Assembly (NCBI GenBank): GCA_024449915.1
Contig: JAMZAV010000784.1
Span: forward strand, 62,001-126,000
Origin: Sweltsa coloradensis
Taxonomy: Eukaryota > Arthropoda > Insecta > Plecoptera > Chloroperlidae
Direction: 5' to 3'
Length of the DNA stretch: 64,000 bases
This document shows positions 1 through 11,088 of the stretch, piece by piece. A program made the position numbers and the translations under genes. Every line of letters starts with the position of its first letter. The stretch's first letter is position 1. The notes under the pieces were generated by a model. The model was not told where the DNA came from. It ran no database searches and saw only the letters and a list, made by a program, of their open reading frames with translations.

Positions 1-123
1 CGAAAATATATAGTTTTTAAGGATGCGCCTTTATAAAAAAGCTTTGGATCTCTTAATCTACCTTGGACATTGTTTCTTGTTGTTCTTGTCAATCAACACA
101 ATTGGCTACTGGTTCACTATACA

Positions 124-159
<36 letters not shown>

Positions 160-629
160 ACCGAGCAACCAATGTGTTCGACTTGCGGAACAACGAATAG
201 ACATTAATCGTAGAATGTTGACTGATTATTTAAGAAGCTTACAAAATAAAATAAGAGCACGTGAAGCGACTTATAAATAGGCCCTACATTTCTCGAAAGT
301 CAAGTCACCAACGCATTTAACTGCCACGGCAAGTATAAGAAAATTTTTGCCAACGACCAATCTTCATATCCTATGGGCGGGGAATGCATCATGTACGGTG
401 GGAATTGAATATTGATAGACCTTTTCACAAGATGGAGACAGAAAAATCAAAGATCTCCTGGAAAAAGTATGGTTTAAGCGGTTTCTAAAATCCATTCCAG
501 CCCACAAATCAAAACAAAAAACATTCTGATTCTTCACATTGTAACATGATAGGGCCTTTTATTGCAGTAACTGTATTTGTTAAAATCATACAGGTATCCT
601 ACAAGCAACATCTTTTCCACTGTTCTCAC
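1..629 (-). other. Intron of zinc-finger gene 1 (5' part), with conserved paralogous segment
   Basis: This is the start of the intron downstream of the gene 1 N-terminal exon (donor GTGAGAAC read on the minus strand from 629). About 160-560 is clearly related to 61105-61507, which lies in the intron of gene 3. More distantly it matches 30059-30360 in the intron of gene 2: the words GAACACCTGG and TATAGTGAC recur in order. Shared intron DNA at three loci supports gene duplication. An open frame at 23-280 runs through the poly-C tract and has no family match, so it is not called a gene. Confidence 0.6.
125..159. repeat. Poly-C tract, 35 bases
   Basis: An unbroken run of C inside the intron of gene 1. 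The paralogous intron segment in gene 3 has only six C at the same place (about 61100), so the tract has expanded here. Length may be unstable or mis-sequenced. Confidence 0.9.
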
Positions 630-2181
630 CTTTGATCAGGTTTGATGGATATGAGCAGGTTGGGTCGTCAGCTGCATCTGGAGTTGTACCTAGTTCACTG
701 TTGTCTTGACCTATTGTCCGAGGTGACTCTGAGGTGGACCGACCCTCAGCGAGAGCCAAGGGGGTTTCATCCACCTCTAGCTTGACAGGCCGCGTTGTTA
801 ACAGCCTGGGCTCCGGAAGAACGGTGAACCAGGGGCGAGTGTTAGCCAGCGGGACATATATCTCAGGCTCAACAGCTGCTCGTCCGTGCCGGCTGCCCCC
901 AGCCGAGGTCACCTGATGACGGGGGGCGACCACCCCTTCAGCTTTCACTCGACGCGTCTCTATGCGCGCTCCAAGGTTCACAAAACAAGGCTGAATGTTC
1001 AACTTTGAATCCTCCAACTCCAGTGGGTCACGCAAGTCTTGATTTTCAAGAAGCGGTTCTATAAATGTTTCGTCATCGAATCCAACTGAGGAAGGACTTA
1101 GACAACTACTGGTTTTTGATTGAAGTACATCAAACAGAGCACTAGAGCTTAATGGTGTTGCCACATCAGATAATGGATCTAGGGATAACCTGTCAGCATT
1201 GTCATGTAACTCAGACTTGATACAAGAATTTGATGACGTTGGAAGATTATAAATGTTATGCTTGTATTCATCGATACCTGATTCTTCCAAAAGAGGGTCA
1301 AACAGATTTAGTTCAAGGTGATTTGCAGTAAGGAGAGTTTCAGCGTTAGCGTCATCAGGACACTGTTGTATAAGAGAATCGTGAGTAGAATAGCACGGGT
1401 CTGTTCTTACAAGATGACGCTCAAAGCGTGGACCCAGATTGATTGAACACGAGGGAAGAAGAAGCTCGCAAGACTCTTGCTGAAGGTGGTAGCTCGCTCC
1501 TGCATCTATTGCCTGAGAATGTACAGCTGATGGACCGGGCTCGTAGGGGGTGGTTGAACTACGCTGGTAGATTACAGACTCTGGATGAAGAGGATCGAGA
1601 ACCTCTAGTTTCTTGGGGGGTGATTTTAACGAGTGCACGTTATAGATCTCAGTATTTAATAGGCGTGACTCCTCTATAGGTTGTTCCTCGTATGGAGAAT
1701 CCAAACATGGAGTAGGTGATAAAGGATCATATTCGGTATCATTCTTCTCCAGGTATGGTTCAACAGGTGTTGAATGATCGCCTGAAGGTTGATATGACGG
1801 TAGCTCGGAGATGGAGCTACAAGATTCTTGTTTTACTGCAACCGGGGATATTTTTACATCAGTAGAATATGTATGTAAGGAGAGAGGGTCAGTTAACTCA
1901 GAATTTACTGTACATAATTGTTCTTTTGGTAATTCTTCGTAGTGTGTGCATGAGTATAATGGTGAAACATCAATAGCAGAGTCATAGTCTGCAGCAGTCT
2001 TCTCCAGGCGTGGTTCAACAGGTGTTGCCTGATCGCCTGAAGGTGGATGTGATGGTAGCTCGGAGGTGGAGCCTTCTTTCACTGGCGGTGTCTCCCCAAA
2101 CAGGAACCAGGGGGTTTCTCCGGGAAGAGGGTTGTACACAGTCACCTTCCGATGTGTCGGCCCCTCTGATTGGCTCTGCAT
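630..2181 (-). CDS. Zinc-finger gene 1, N-terminal coding exon (partial gene)
   Basis: One open frame of 517 codons runs from ATG at 2181 to a splice donor after 630 (AAAG|GTGAGAAC). Reading past the donor gives 14 more codons and a stop, so an intron-retaining form would lack fingers. An acceptor (CTGTTACAG) 13 bases before the ATG shows that a 5' UTR intron precedes it. The protein is acidic and low in structure, with repeated DPL[LS] words and a duplicated motif containing SGDQATPVEP (residues about 40-61) and SGDHSTPVEP (about 125-146). SUMO-type motifs VKQE (116), IKSE (321), VKAE (412) and VKLE (466) are visible. It is colinear with the N-terminal exon of gene 2, whose next exon encodes C2H2 fingers; gene 1's finger exon must lie left of the window. 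No KRAB, BTB, SCAN or ZAD domain is seen. It probably acts in the nucleus (inferred). Confidence 0.75.
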
Positions 2182-2194
2182 TGTCAGGCAGTGT
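2182..2194 (-). other. 5' UTR and splice acceptor of gene 1
   Basis: The minus strand reads CTATCTGTTACAG then 13 bases then ATG. Gene 2 has the same layout (CTATCTGTTTCAG, 13 bases, ATG) at 28479-28507. The shared acceptor supports the chosen start and a 5' UTR intron in both genes. The upstream exon was not identified. Confidence 0.6.
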
Positions 2195-3239
2195 CTGTAA
2201 CAGATAGTTCTAGGTGTAAGAATCTCATCAAAACAATCTAGTCAACACCAGTAAGTAATTTAAAGTGAATTATTAAAGGAGGACTGACATGGTGATGGTA
2301 AATTTTAATATAGTATTCTAGATACTATTTAACGACAATATGTGCCAGCATTAGAGCTGTCAGTCAGCATGGTAGATGCCGTTTGTGCGCACGCCTTTTC
2401 GTCTACTTGCGTGTGACGACATACTGGCCAAGCCACTATAAGATGATCGAGGCGGCAATATAATACCACACGGCAGAAAACGTTCTTCATAATATATTTC
2501 GCGCAATAAATGGCAGAATAACCAAAATGCGTATACGTACAGTAGAATATTCGTGCACGATCATGCCGCAAACAGATTGGAATTATGTCTCTTAGCGGAT
2601 TGGCAATTATTTAATGAAAAATAACACGCGTTTTAACTTTTGTCTCCTCGCTTCCACCTACCATCCGTGCAATGTGGTTCGGGCCTCACCGGGAATCTTC
2701 GGCACTCGCTATACCGGCTGCTTCGGAAATTGTTCACGGTGTGAGCAAGTAGCGATTGCATAATAAACTACCCTGTTCCTCTGTTGCACGATTTTACTCA
2801 AACTATTATGCACAAAATTCTCATCAAATTCAATATTGCCATTTTCATGTATTGGCATTATCATTATAGCACCATGGACCATGGTTTGCTGGTTTCGATT
2901 CTCTTAAAAATGCTATGAACTTTCACGTTTTACTACTATCCCCCGACTAGCCTCTTAGGGTAGCCCTGCGTTTATTATGGACCATCCGGTGGCGAGCGAG
3001 GAAGAAGCCTGCTGGACTCGCCCTAAACACGTTGAGCGCAAGGCGGTCGGTGCGGGAGGCAAAAGTTATAATACATGTGTTTGTATTAAATTGTATTGGC
3101 AAGCCCCTAAATAACATAATTCAATTCTGTTTGCGGCATACTTTAAAGCGAATATTCTGCTCTATATATACAAAAATTGATTATGCTGTCGCTTATTGCG
3201 TATCAGATGTATAGACTTTGAGCCAACTGTAGGTATAAC

Positions 3240-4240
3240 CTCCCCACCCCCCCGGGGCGGAAGGTCTGAGGGTGGTTTAAGGTACTTTTATATATTGACT
3301 TTCGATTTCCGCTTGTTAGCCATCACGGTTTTGGTGGGTGTACCCACCAGGGGTGACCAAAGTACCCACTGTAAAAACAAAAAAATAATAATTTTAGGTG
3401 GTAATGGGGCCTACACAATCCTCCCCCCTACGCAGAGCGGAAGTTCTAAGGGTGGTTTGACGCCCTTAAATATATTTAATTTGAGTTTAGTTTGCAAGAT
3501 ATCATGGTTTGGGTGGGTGTTCCTACTAAGGATGACCAAAGTACCTACCGAAAAAATAAAGAATTTTCAATTTCTATCGTAAATGGACTTTCCTAAACCT
3601 GCCACACACCTAGGCCGAAGGTCTAAGGGTGGTTTAAGGTACTTCTATATATCGACTTTCGATTTCTGCTTGTTATTCGTCACGGTTTTGGTGGGTGTAC
3701 CCACCAGGGGTGACCAGAATACTTACTTTAAAAATGAAAAATAATACATTTCGGTTGCAAAGGGGTCTTTCCCCTGCCCCTACGCAGGCGGAAGGTATGA
3801 GGGTGGTTTAAGGTACTTTAATATATTAGTGTAAGTTTATGCTTGTAAGATAAAATGGTTTAGATGGGTGTACCCACCAGGGATGACTGAAGTACCCACC
3901 GTAAAAATACATATCTGTCGATTTATATCATAAATGAAATTTCCTAAACCTTCCCTACAACTGGACCAGAAGGTCTGAGGGTGGTTTTAGGTACTTTGAT
4001 GTATTGACTTTTGATTTCCACTTGTTATCCGTCATGGTTTTAGTGGTGTAACCACCAGGGGCGACCAAAGTACCCACTGTAAAAGTGAAAAATATTAAAT
4101 TTCGATCGTAAGCGGTCTTCGTAAAACTCCCCGTACGCAGGGCGGAAGGTCTAAAGGTAATTTTAGATACTTTTATACATTGAGTTTATATTTAAGCTTG
4201 TAAGCTGCCTTAACTTTGGTGGGTATACCCACCAGAAGTA
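3240..4240. repeat. Tandem satellite, ~177-bp unit, about 5.5 copies
   Basis: The phrase AAGGTCTGAGGGTGGTTT and variants recurs at 3261, 3441, 3618, 3792, 3970 and 4146, so spacing is 174-180 bases. Each unit also carries a near-palindrome of the form GGTGGGTGTACCCACC; it is perfect at 4218-4233 (GGTGGGTATACCCACC). Units begin with a C-rich block of variable length. A single unit in the opposite orientation lies at 6340-6460. Confidence 0.85.
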
Positions 4241-6339
4241 AATTAATTTCACCGCGTAAGCCGTAAACAATAATAAATTACTAATTTTGCTTGTAAATGA
4301 ACCAAACATTGACATTTTGCGTTGTACCCTATCGACTTGTGGTCTAATTAAATTAATTATTTTACTTTGTAGGGTTGTACAAACGATGACAAACAAATCT
4401 ATATTTTAAATCTAGCAGCATTAAATTGAATGCCATTTATGACCGAATTGATCCACTTTGGTTGGTGTAACAAGAACAAATGTATAATAATAATAATCAC
4501 TATAGCTGCTATGCTTTAGATGTGGCTTGTTTACTTTCAATATGTTGGTGGGTACACCCACGATGGGATTTCAAGTTGATTGTATTTGAATATAAAACAT
4601 GGAATTTATTTTTATTTTTAAAATAGTTTAAAATGCTGCATATTAGCATTGAGTATAGATTAAAAAACATGAGAAATTATGTAAATCATGTTACTAGACA
4701 TTAAAATATTGTATAAAGTTTAAATTATACTAGGTGATCAACTAAGATGCAACCCTATCTTTATTAAACTTGTCGTTTACAAGTCTTGTAATGATAAATA
4801 CCAGTGGTAGGTAGCATTAATGCCACACTTTTAATAACAATGTAATGGTACATGCATAATGGCTTATTGCATGGTATTCTGTGATGTCAACTTGTAACCG
4901 AATAACCCTAAATGGGTTTTGTTGAGAAACCCTACTATGTGTCCATAATAGAAGCCAAAGCGGGAAAATATATTTAACGAAATAAAAAACGTGTTATACA
5001 AAAATATATAGATAAATTATATAAATGTGCACAATTTGATAATTTGAATGATGAACGAAGCTAACTATCAATAGAAGCAATCTGTGTCTACTGTCGCTCG
5101 CCTAACTATTTCTCCTTAGATATCTGCATAATGTGCGTAAGCACACACGCACAATATTATTGTAAATCAGTTTTTTAACTGAATATGAGACGTTAAATAA
5201 ATAAATAAAACCCACATCTTATTCCTTTTTTGAGGTGATTATTATCAGTTCTGATGCAGGGTCGCAGTGGGCGTTAGTCTAGTACCCGAGTTAAATGATA
5301 ATTCGACACAACGGACCACTAATGTTTTTATGGCCAATTAACACTTAAGCCAGAAAATGTGGTAAATAATAATATAATAACATCATTTATTTGGACAGCG
5401 CGGTTACTAAAATGTTGTCAGTAAAATATTTTGTATATAATAACCTGCTTGAGCATTTTATAATGTTGCTACGAATAACACAACAAAATAATGCCAATTA
5501 GTATATAATAATATACTGGTCCTTTGAGTTAAATGTACATCAATATATACATCAATTAATTGAAATTTGTTGATGATAAAAATATGCATCTCACTTATAA
5601 CATAATCAAAAGTAATAGAAACTTTTAACTTTTGCAGATTTTTGTAAATTTTAATTTGTATTGTACGGATTTGTACAGGCAAATTGTACCTATATTGGTA
5701 GCCAGCTTAATATGTTTATATTTGCTTCAATACTGATTGCCTCTCTAAGACTAAATGATTCAGTTAATTAATTATAATTTATCTTATTATACAGAACACT
5801 TATATAGAATATTTCAACGAAAAAAAAAGTCGTATACATGCAATTTATTCTGTAGTTGCATAAATAATACAAAATTTTCGGAACTTTTAAACAATTTAAA
5901 TTAAACAAATACATAGTTTTTGATCGAAATACATAAAAACTATGCTAATTATATTTATTCAAACTAAATATAAACAAAACATCAAACGGTGTGACCATAA
6001 TTTCAGATTACGGCTTGCGGCTTCCCACAGCGAGGTTTTTCGAGTGTTTTTTGACAAATTTGACCCAAAATGCATGATTAACATATACATTAAATTACAT
6101 ATTTTTAATCTACTCATCAAGACCTTTCATTTGAATAGTCACATGCCCATATAGGAACGAAAAATTTTCATGTTGTCCAAAACAGCATAGGGTGCTATCT
6201 CTGGATATGGTAATGATATCTCCCTAAAGTTAATTTCTAAAATTCGAAATATTTAATTGAAATGAAATTATGAAGAAAAACTAGACCATTTGCGTATAGT
6301 TGGCTCTAAATAAATATTTTTAGTTTTGGGACAAAAATG

Positions 6340-6460
6340 TTTGGTCACCCCTGGTGGGTACACCCACCAAAGTCATGATGGCTAACAAGTGAAAATCAAA
6401 ATGTAATATAAATAGCTTCTCGAAACCACTTTCAAACCTTCCGCCCCGGGGGGGGGGGGA
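6340..6460 (-). repeat. Inverted single unit of the 177-bp satellite
   Basis: Reads GGTGGGTACACCCACC then the reverse complement of the satellite phrase, ending in CCGCCCC and a G run. It lies directly inside the right inverted end of the 2274-6698 element, so the satellite unit belongs to both arms. Confidence 0.7.
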
Positions 6461-6704
6461 GGGTTTGGATTAGCTGGCTCATGGACTAGTAATAATGAAC
6501 GTTTGCTGCCGTGCGATATTACACTGCCGCTTCTATCGGGGCTGAGTGGCTAGGCCAGTGTGACGTCACACACTAGTAGACGAAAAAAGAAAGACCAAAT
6601 ACCTCGAAAACGAGTTGACTTAGAGAAATGCTTTTTTCGGTAATCGTACTAATTTCAGACGTAAATCAACTTTGGTTAGCCATGCCGGTCCTCCTTTAAA
6701 TTAT

Positions 6705-8430
6705 TTCTTTCTAAAATGATGCTGCACAAATGAACAACTTCTTTGGGAAAAGTGGATATGACCGGAAACTCGGGTAGTACTCGGCTGAATCATATCGGTG
6801 GCCGAGTTGGACACATCAAGATAAAAACCAAACACGATTTAGATTTAGGCCTATACGCGATTCTTGCAGAATAGTGGGGAAAAGTGGAAGAAATGAGATG
6901 AAAAATCCACTTCGCAAGCTGAATTTCGTGAAGGGGGTGGGGGTGGTGGGGTTTCACTGCTACCTTGAATGGGCAAGTCAGCTCATCAGAGGTATTTATA
7001 CATGGAATGCGTGAACGTGAAAGACTGAACCAATGCCTCCTAGATGCTACTCGGTTGCTTCAAGGTCTACTACATCTCCGCCACCTGGCGGAGGCTCGTC
7101 TAACTCGCTCGTGTGGCCACTAACCTAGAGAGTTAGACGATCCTCCGCTAGGCGGAGATCCAGCAGACCTTGGGTTGCTTAACGAGGAGCAACCGAGTAG
7201 CATCTTCGAGGCAGTGGACTGAACATTCTCGCGTGTACTTAGTTGTCAGAGTGTCGATAGACAAGTCGTTGTCTAGGCCTGGGTTAGTAAGAAGTCTGCT
7301 GGAGGTCATTAGTAGAGTAGAGCCAGCTCACGGGGGTCATGGCAAGATAGTTCTGTCTCAGCTATCAAGTATGGAGGGGTAGGGGCCCAGAGGGGGGGGG
7401 GGGAAGGGGGGGGGGGTGCAAACTGGTGGGAGAGGTAATCTACAGAAGGTAATGATTGCCCCCCCCCCGATATATCAGCCCAACAATGAATGCATACAAG
7501 ATACTATTTTACAAGGAACTGGTACATACGTATTTCAAATTGAAGACGATTTATATTCGATACCAAAGCGCAATCAATCGAAAGATACCATTTAATTATC
7601 TTGTTAAAATCTCAATTTTACTGAGACAGACCACTAAGCCAATGCCCTATACTTATATAGGACACAATCATGTTGACAGTTGGCAAATACCTATTTACTC
7701 GTCCGGGGATAGCCTGACACATGTGAAACTTTGTGCATTAGTCAATAAGGCATACATGGACAACCCTGCGGTAGTAGATTTTCAACATTCTATGGAAATC
7801 AGCCATGATCAATCCACGAATATGGTCAATTCAGTACTTTTTAACAAAATAAAAATGCTCAAAATCAATTTAATTTTTTTGTATTATTTAAAAGTAAACA
7901 TTTTGAAAAATGTTATTGTTGATACCTATATTTCCGAATCCGTGACAAATTCTTAATGTTTTAAACATCTTTGGTGTAAGTTGGTCTAAAAACACATGTC
8001 AACATGCCCCCCCCCCCTCTCCAACATATTGTACGGTTAGTGGGGCCAACTTTGCAAATACGACCCAACTTCTAAATCTCCCACCCCTACTCTTACCCTA
8101 CCCTCGCTACCGGAGTCGACCGACAGCTACGCCAGGAGAACAGGTAGTTTCTCGATTCGGGCCTCTCTCTTAGAGGTCTGCAGGGCCTGACCCAGTCTTA
8201 GGCCCCGTCCGACCCAGGCCCGGTAATAGATTATCAGGCACTCTTTGCATGCACTTAATAGTCGAATCTCAAAACCGAGAGAGGTCTAAGCTAAAATGTT
8301 AAATGTTCCCTGAAAATGTCACCAATAATAGAAATAAGTATTTTCCCGAGGGGTTAACAACTAAAAAAGTCGGTGTACACTTCGAACAAATGTAATATGA
8401 AACAAATGTAACAAAATACGTACGCCGGTT
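6705..8430. other. No supported gene; G/C homopolymer tracts and one unrecognised open frame
   Basis: Apart from the inverted repeat at 7042-7205, this stretch holds G runs at about 7391-7417 and C runs at 7460 and 8006. A 166-codon frame lies at 7456-7956: Lys/Ile/Tyr-rich, starting inside a C run, no recognisable domain. It could be chance in AT-rich DNA or a decayed transposon gene; I do not call it a gene. Confidence 0.4.
7042..7205. repeat. Short inverted repeat with nested hairpins
   Basis: AGATGCTACTCGGTTGCT at the left is matched by its reverse complement at the right end. The inner arms also pair (AAGGTCT, ATCTCCGCC, CGTCTAACTC). Each arm has its own small hairpin: CTCCGCC-acct-GGCGGAG at 7076-7093 and CTCCGC-tag-GCGGAG at 7143-7157. 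Probably a small fold-back element. Confidence 0.7.
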
Positions 8431-8786
8431 TGGAACAGTGGCGTAGGAACCGAACCGGGGGGCAGGGGGTGCAGTGCCCCCCAAAGTTCTTTGCCTGTAT
8501 GCTTCGTCATTACATAAAAAGTTGGGTTGTAATTTACTACTAGGAAAACGCCAAAGTCGTTGCTAGACGAATGAGTGAGCCATGTGTTGAGTACCCGGTA
8601 ACATTCCCTTTCTTCCCCCTAACTAAGGCATCTCTAGCATATCATAGGCTAGAGTAGAGCATTATGGCCTTACAGTTGATGCTCAAAACCCTATTAATTA
8701 TACATTTATAATATTCTGCAAATGTTCCCGGATACTCAACACATGACTCGCTCACTCGGCTAACAACGACTTTGGCGTTTTCCTAG

Positions 8787-8856
8787 TCTAGTTGGCTAAG
8801 GCGCTCTTTATACCCGAAATGTGGAAGACCTGGTTCAAACCCCCTGTCGGGAAAGA
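8787..8856 (+). repeat. tRNA-derived segment in family C element, copy 1
   Basis: Box A-like TCTAGTTGGCTAAGGCGC, then ACCTGGTTCAAACC (box B-like). The same segment sits at the same place in copies 2 and 3, directly after the internal CCTAGT. The T arm is degenerate, so it is a pseudo-tRNA inside the repeat. Confidence 0.5.
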
Positions 8857-9277
8857 TTTCCAAATTTCTGGAATGTATTTAAAAAAATTATAAAACAAGT
8901 TTTGAAATGCATACAATACTATGGAAAACATAGTCATACGAAATACGAGTAAAGATTGCAAGTTTACTTTTAGGGGAATATTGAGCGTGCAAGATTCGAT
9001 ACACCTTGGTCACTGCAAACAATCACGGCCTGACAAAAATGATTCACTTAAAATTACTTCGTTAAAAACAAAACCAAAAAAATTAAAAAATAAAATAAAA
9101 AACTACACATTTCCAGTAGGCCTATATTTTTCAATTTATTATTTCTTGTGTGTTTAAATCGCAACGGATTTTTCTCATTTTAGTTCTCAGTTACCTGGTC
9201 ACGGATGTCTGTTTAAAATTTTAGTTCAATCTATTTGGCCGTTCGGCCGTATGGGACCTGACAAACAGATAGTCATG

Positions 9278-9372
9278 TAACATTTTACATTCAACATTTA
9301 ACATTAAACATTTAACATTTATTATTTAACATTTATCATTTAACATTAAACATTTTACATTTAACATTTAAC
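9278..9372. repeat. Microsatellite, degenerate (AACATTT)n
   Basis: About a dozen imperfect AACATTT/AACATTA units inside the family C element; copy 2 keeps only one or two units near 34164. Confidence 0.85.
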
Positions 9373-9672
9373 AGACAAATTAATCACGACGATGGCTCGT
9401 TTGAGTTGAATGAAGATACTCAGTCGCTCCGCTCTCTTGTCTAACAATAGGCCACTGCACGTTCATTTTTTAGTTTTTAGATCGCAGATAGTTGTCGTAA
9501 AACATCGATTACAGTCCGAGTGTAGTTAATACATGACAAAATAACTGTAGTATGGCGAAAAGGCCTCCGGTGGCTGGGGCCAGATCCCAGCTTTCACCCA
9601 CAAAATCTGCTAGTAAATATGCCCACCCCCCCCGCACCAAACATTCAAAACGTTCCTACGCGGTCTGGAACA

Positions 9673-10297
9673 CAAGGCAAGAACACGGTTTGTCAAACTA
9701 GGTATTTTGGAGGAACTTGGAATGTCCGAGTAATAGGACACATTGGCAGCTATAGCTATTCTCTCAGGTAAGAAGCATCCTACGCATATGCAAGGTTATC
9801 AATAAAACATACACGCAAAGACCAACAGTCATAGATTTTCAAATTTTTGTCTAAATTGTCCAGAAAAAATTCATGAAAAAATTCACTTTTTTTACAAAAT
9901 CGAAATTCGTTGTTCGTTCATTCATTCAATTCAATTCATTTGTGAGAAAACCAACAAAAATACCTTGTGACAGTTCGCTAGTGCGCTGTAACGAAATGCC
10001 CCTATCTGGAAGCTATGTATCCAATCAGCCTACGTTCAACAATGAAATACACCACACTATGGTGACCCACAATGCACAAAATGCATTGTCACAAACTGAA
10101 CGCTTAAAAATTCTTAATCTTTCCAAAAATAAATATCGTAGTGGCACCTATTAATCTCACGCAAAATTTACCTCTCAGACTAAAATAATAAAATATTGAC
10201 AAAACTAAATCACTAGGATAAATCCTCTTGATAGTGAAAGTTGCACACCAAAACCTAACAATAGGCCAGACAGTTTTCATCACTACAAAGGCCTTAG
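9673..10297. other. Intergenic, nothing recognised
   Basis: AT-rich sequence without repeats that match elsewhere in the window. A short frame at 9873-10154 has no recognisable domain and runs into the next element. Confidence 0.4.
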
Positions 10298-11046
10298 TTG
10301 GATGAGCGTAGCGAGCGAAGCGAAGATTCCATTTCACTACACTGGAGATAAAAATCCTTTTTTTTTTTTTTTTTTGTATTTTTGTGTGTTTGTCCGCACG
10401 ATTCCGGCTAAACCGGTACTCCAATTGCGATGAAATTTTATGGAGGCCTTCGAAATCTCTGAACTTAGAACTGCCACGTTTTTGAGAGCAATCGAAAAAT
10501 TATTTCTCATTAAAATCGCAATTTTACGATTTTTTTCGATTTTCAAAAAACTTCTTCTACTTATAACTCCTACATGCTTTATCCGATTGTTATGATTTTT
10601 TCACAGAACCATAATTTTATGAATTTAGATATTCGTGTGAAATTTGAGCGCAATCGAAAAAAAATTTATTATGAAAATCGAAATTTTACGGTTTTTTTTC
10701 ATTTTTAAAACAATTCTTTGACTTATAACACCTAGGCCTACATGCTTTAACCGATTGTAATGATTTTTTTACAGAACCGTAATTTTATGAATTAATATAT
10801 TCGTGTGAAATATGAGCGCAATCGAATAATTATTTCTTATGAAAATCGCAATTTCACGATTTTTTTCTTTTTTTAAATTACGATTAATTTAAAAAATTAA
10901 AAATTAAAGTTAAGTTTTTATTTAATTTAAATTAATTTTAAAAAAATATCTTCAACTTAGTAATGATTTTTTCACATAACACATGGCAGCTCAATGCACC
11001 AATTACGCTCATCCAACAACGCGGCGGGACTTAAGCGTTTTCCTAG
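10298..11046 (+). mobile_element. Helentron-type element, family A, copy 1
   Basis: The 5' end TTGGATGAGCGT (10298) is repeated in perfect inversion as ACGCTCATCCAA at 11005-11016. Next come a hairpin AACGC/GCGTT (11018-11022 with 11035-11039) and the end CCTAGT. This matches the Helentron/Helitron2 plan: asymmetric inverted repeats and a 3' hairpin. The inside has a GCGTAGCGAGCGAAG run and about three degenerate ~160-bp tandem units. No protein is encoded. Confidence 0.75.
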
Positions 11047-11088
11047 TAATCACAACCTCTGCACTCACAAACAATTTTGTAGTCTCAG

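Larger units (their letters stand above)
2274..6698. mobile_element. Large element with ~230-bp inverted ends, non-coding
   Basis: The left end begins TAAAGGAGGACTGACATGG; the right end reads CCATGCCGGTCCTCCTTTA. The two ends align in inverted orientation over roughly 230 bp with gaps; the word CACGGCAG followed by AAACGTTC occurs in both. A 6-bp direct repeat AATTAT flanks it (2268-2273 and 6699-6704). The inside has no coding frame. It holds the 177-bp satellite, a second inverted pair (about 2500-2590 against 3115-3215), and AT-rich DNA from 4250 to 6330. A non-autonomous DNA transposon fits best; the superfamily is not clear. It sits just upstream of the coding exon of gene 1. Confidence 0.55.
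8539..9444 (-). mobile_element. Helentron-type element, family C, copy 1
   Basis: Read on the minus strand it ends GGCGTTTTCCTAGT at 8539, preceded by AACGACTTT (hairpin) and by CATTCGTCTAG, a subterminal repeat matching the 5' end TTAGACAAGAG at about 9444. A second, inverted copy of the 3' end lies at 8720-8787, making 8539-8787 a fold-back. Behind it come a tRNA-like segment, a shared body and an AACATTT microsatellite. No protein is encoded; non-autonomous (HINE-like). Confidence 0.65.
8438..9665. mobile_element. Candidate MITE split by a Helentron-type element
   Basis: The left end reads GTGGCGTAGGAACCG and the right end is the inverse of GACCGCGTAGGAACG, each followed inward by a G-rich block. 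A 7-bp direct repeat TGGAACA flanks it (8431-8437, 9666-9672). About 320 bases remain once the nested element at 8539-9444 is removed. The ends are short and imperfect, so this is tentative. Confidence 0.4.

Noticed and set aside
734..2207. Plus-strand frames opposite the gene 1 exon, and minus-strand frames opposite gene 2
   Set aside because: Antisense shadows of a long conserved coding exon.
2640..2770. Possible 5' UTR exon of gene 1 with donor CCCG|GTGAGG on the minus strand
   Set aside because: Lies within the 2274-6698 element and has no counterpart upstream of gene 2; a single donor-like word is too weak.
7456..7956. 166-codon open frame on the plus strand
   Set aside because: Starts inside a C run, has no domain and a composition typical of AT-rich noncoding DNA; no homologue elsewhere in the window.
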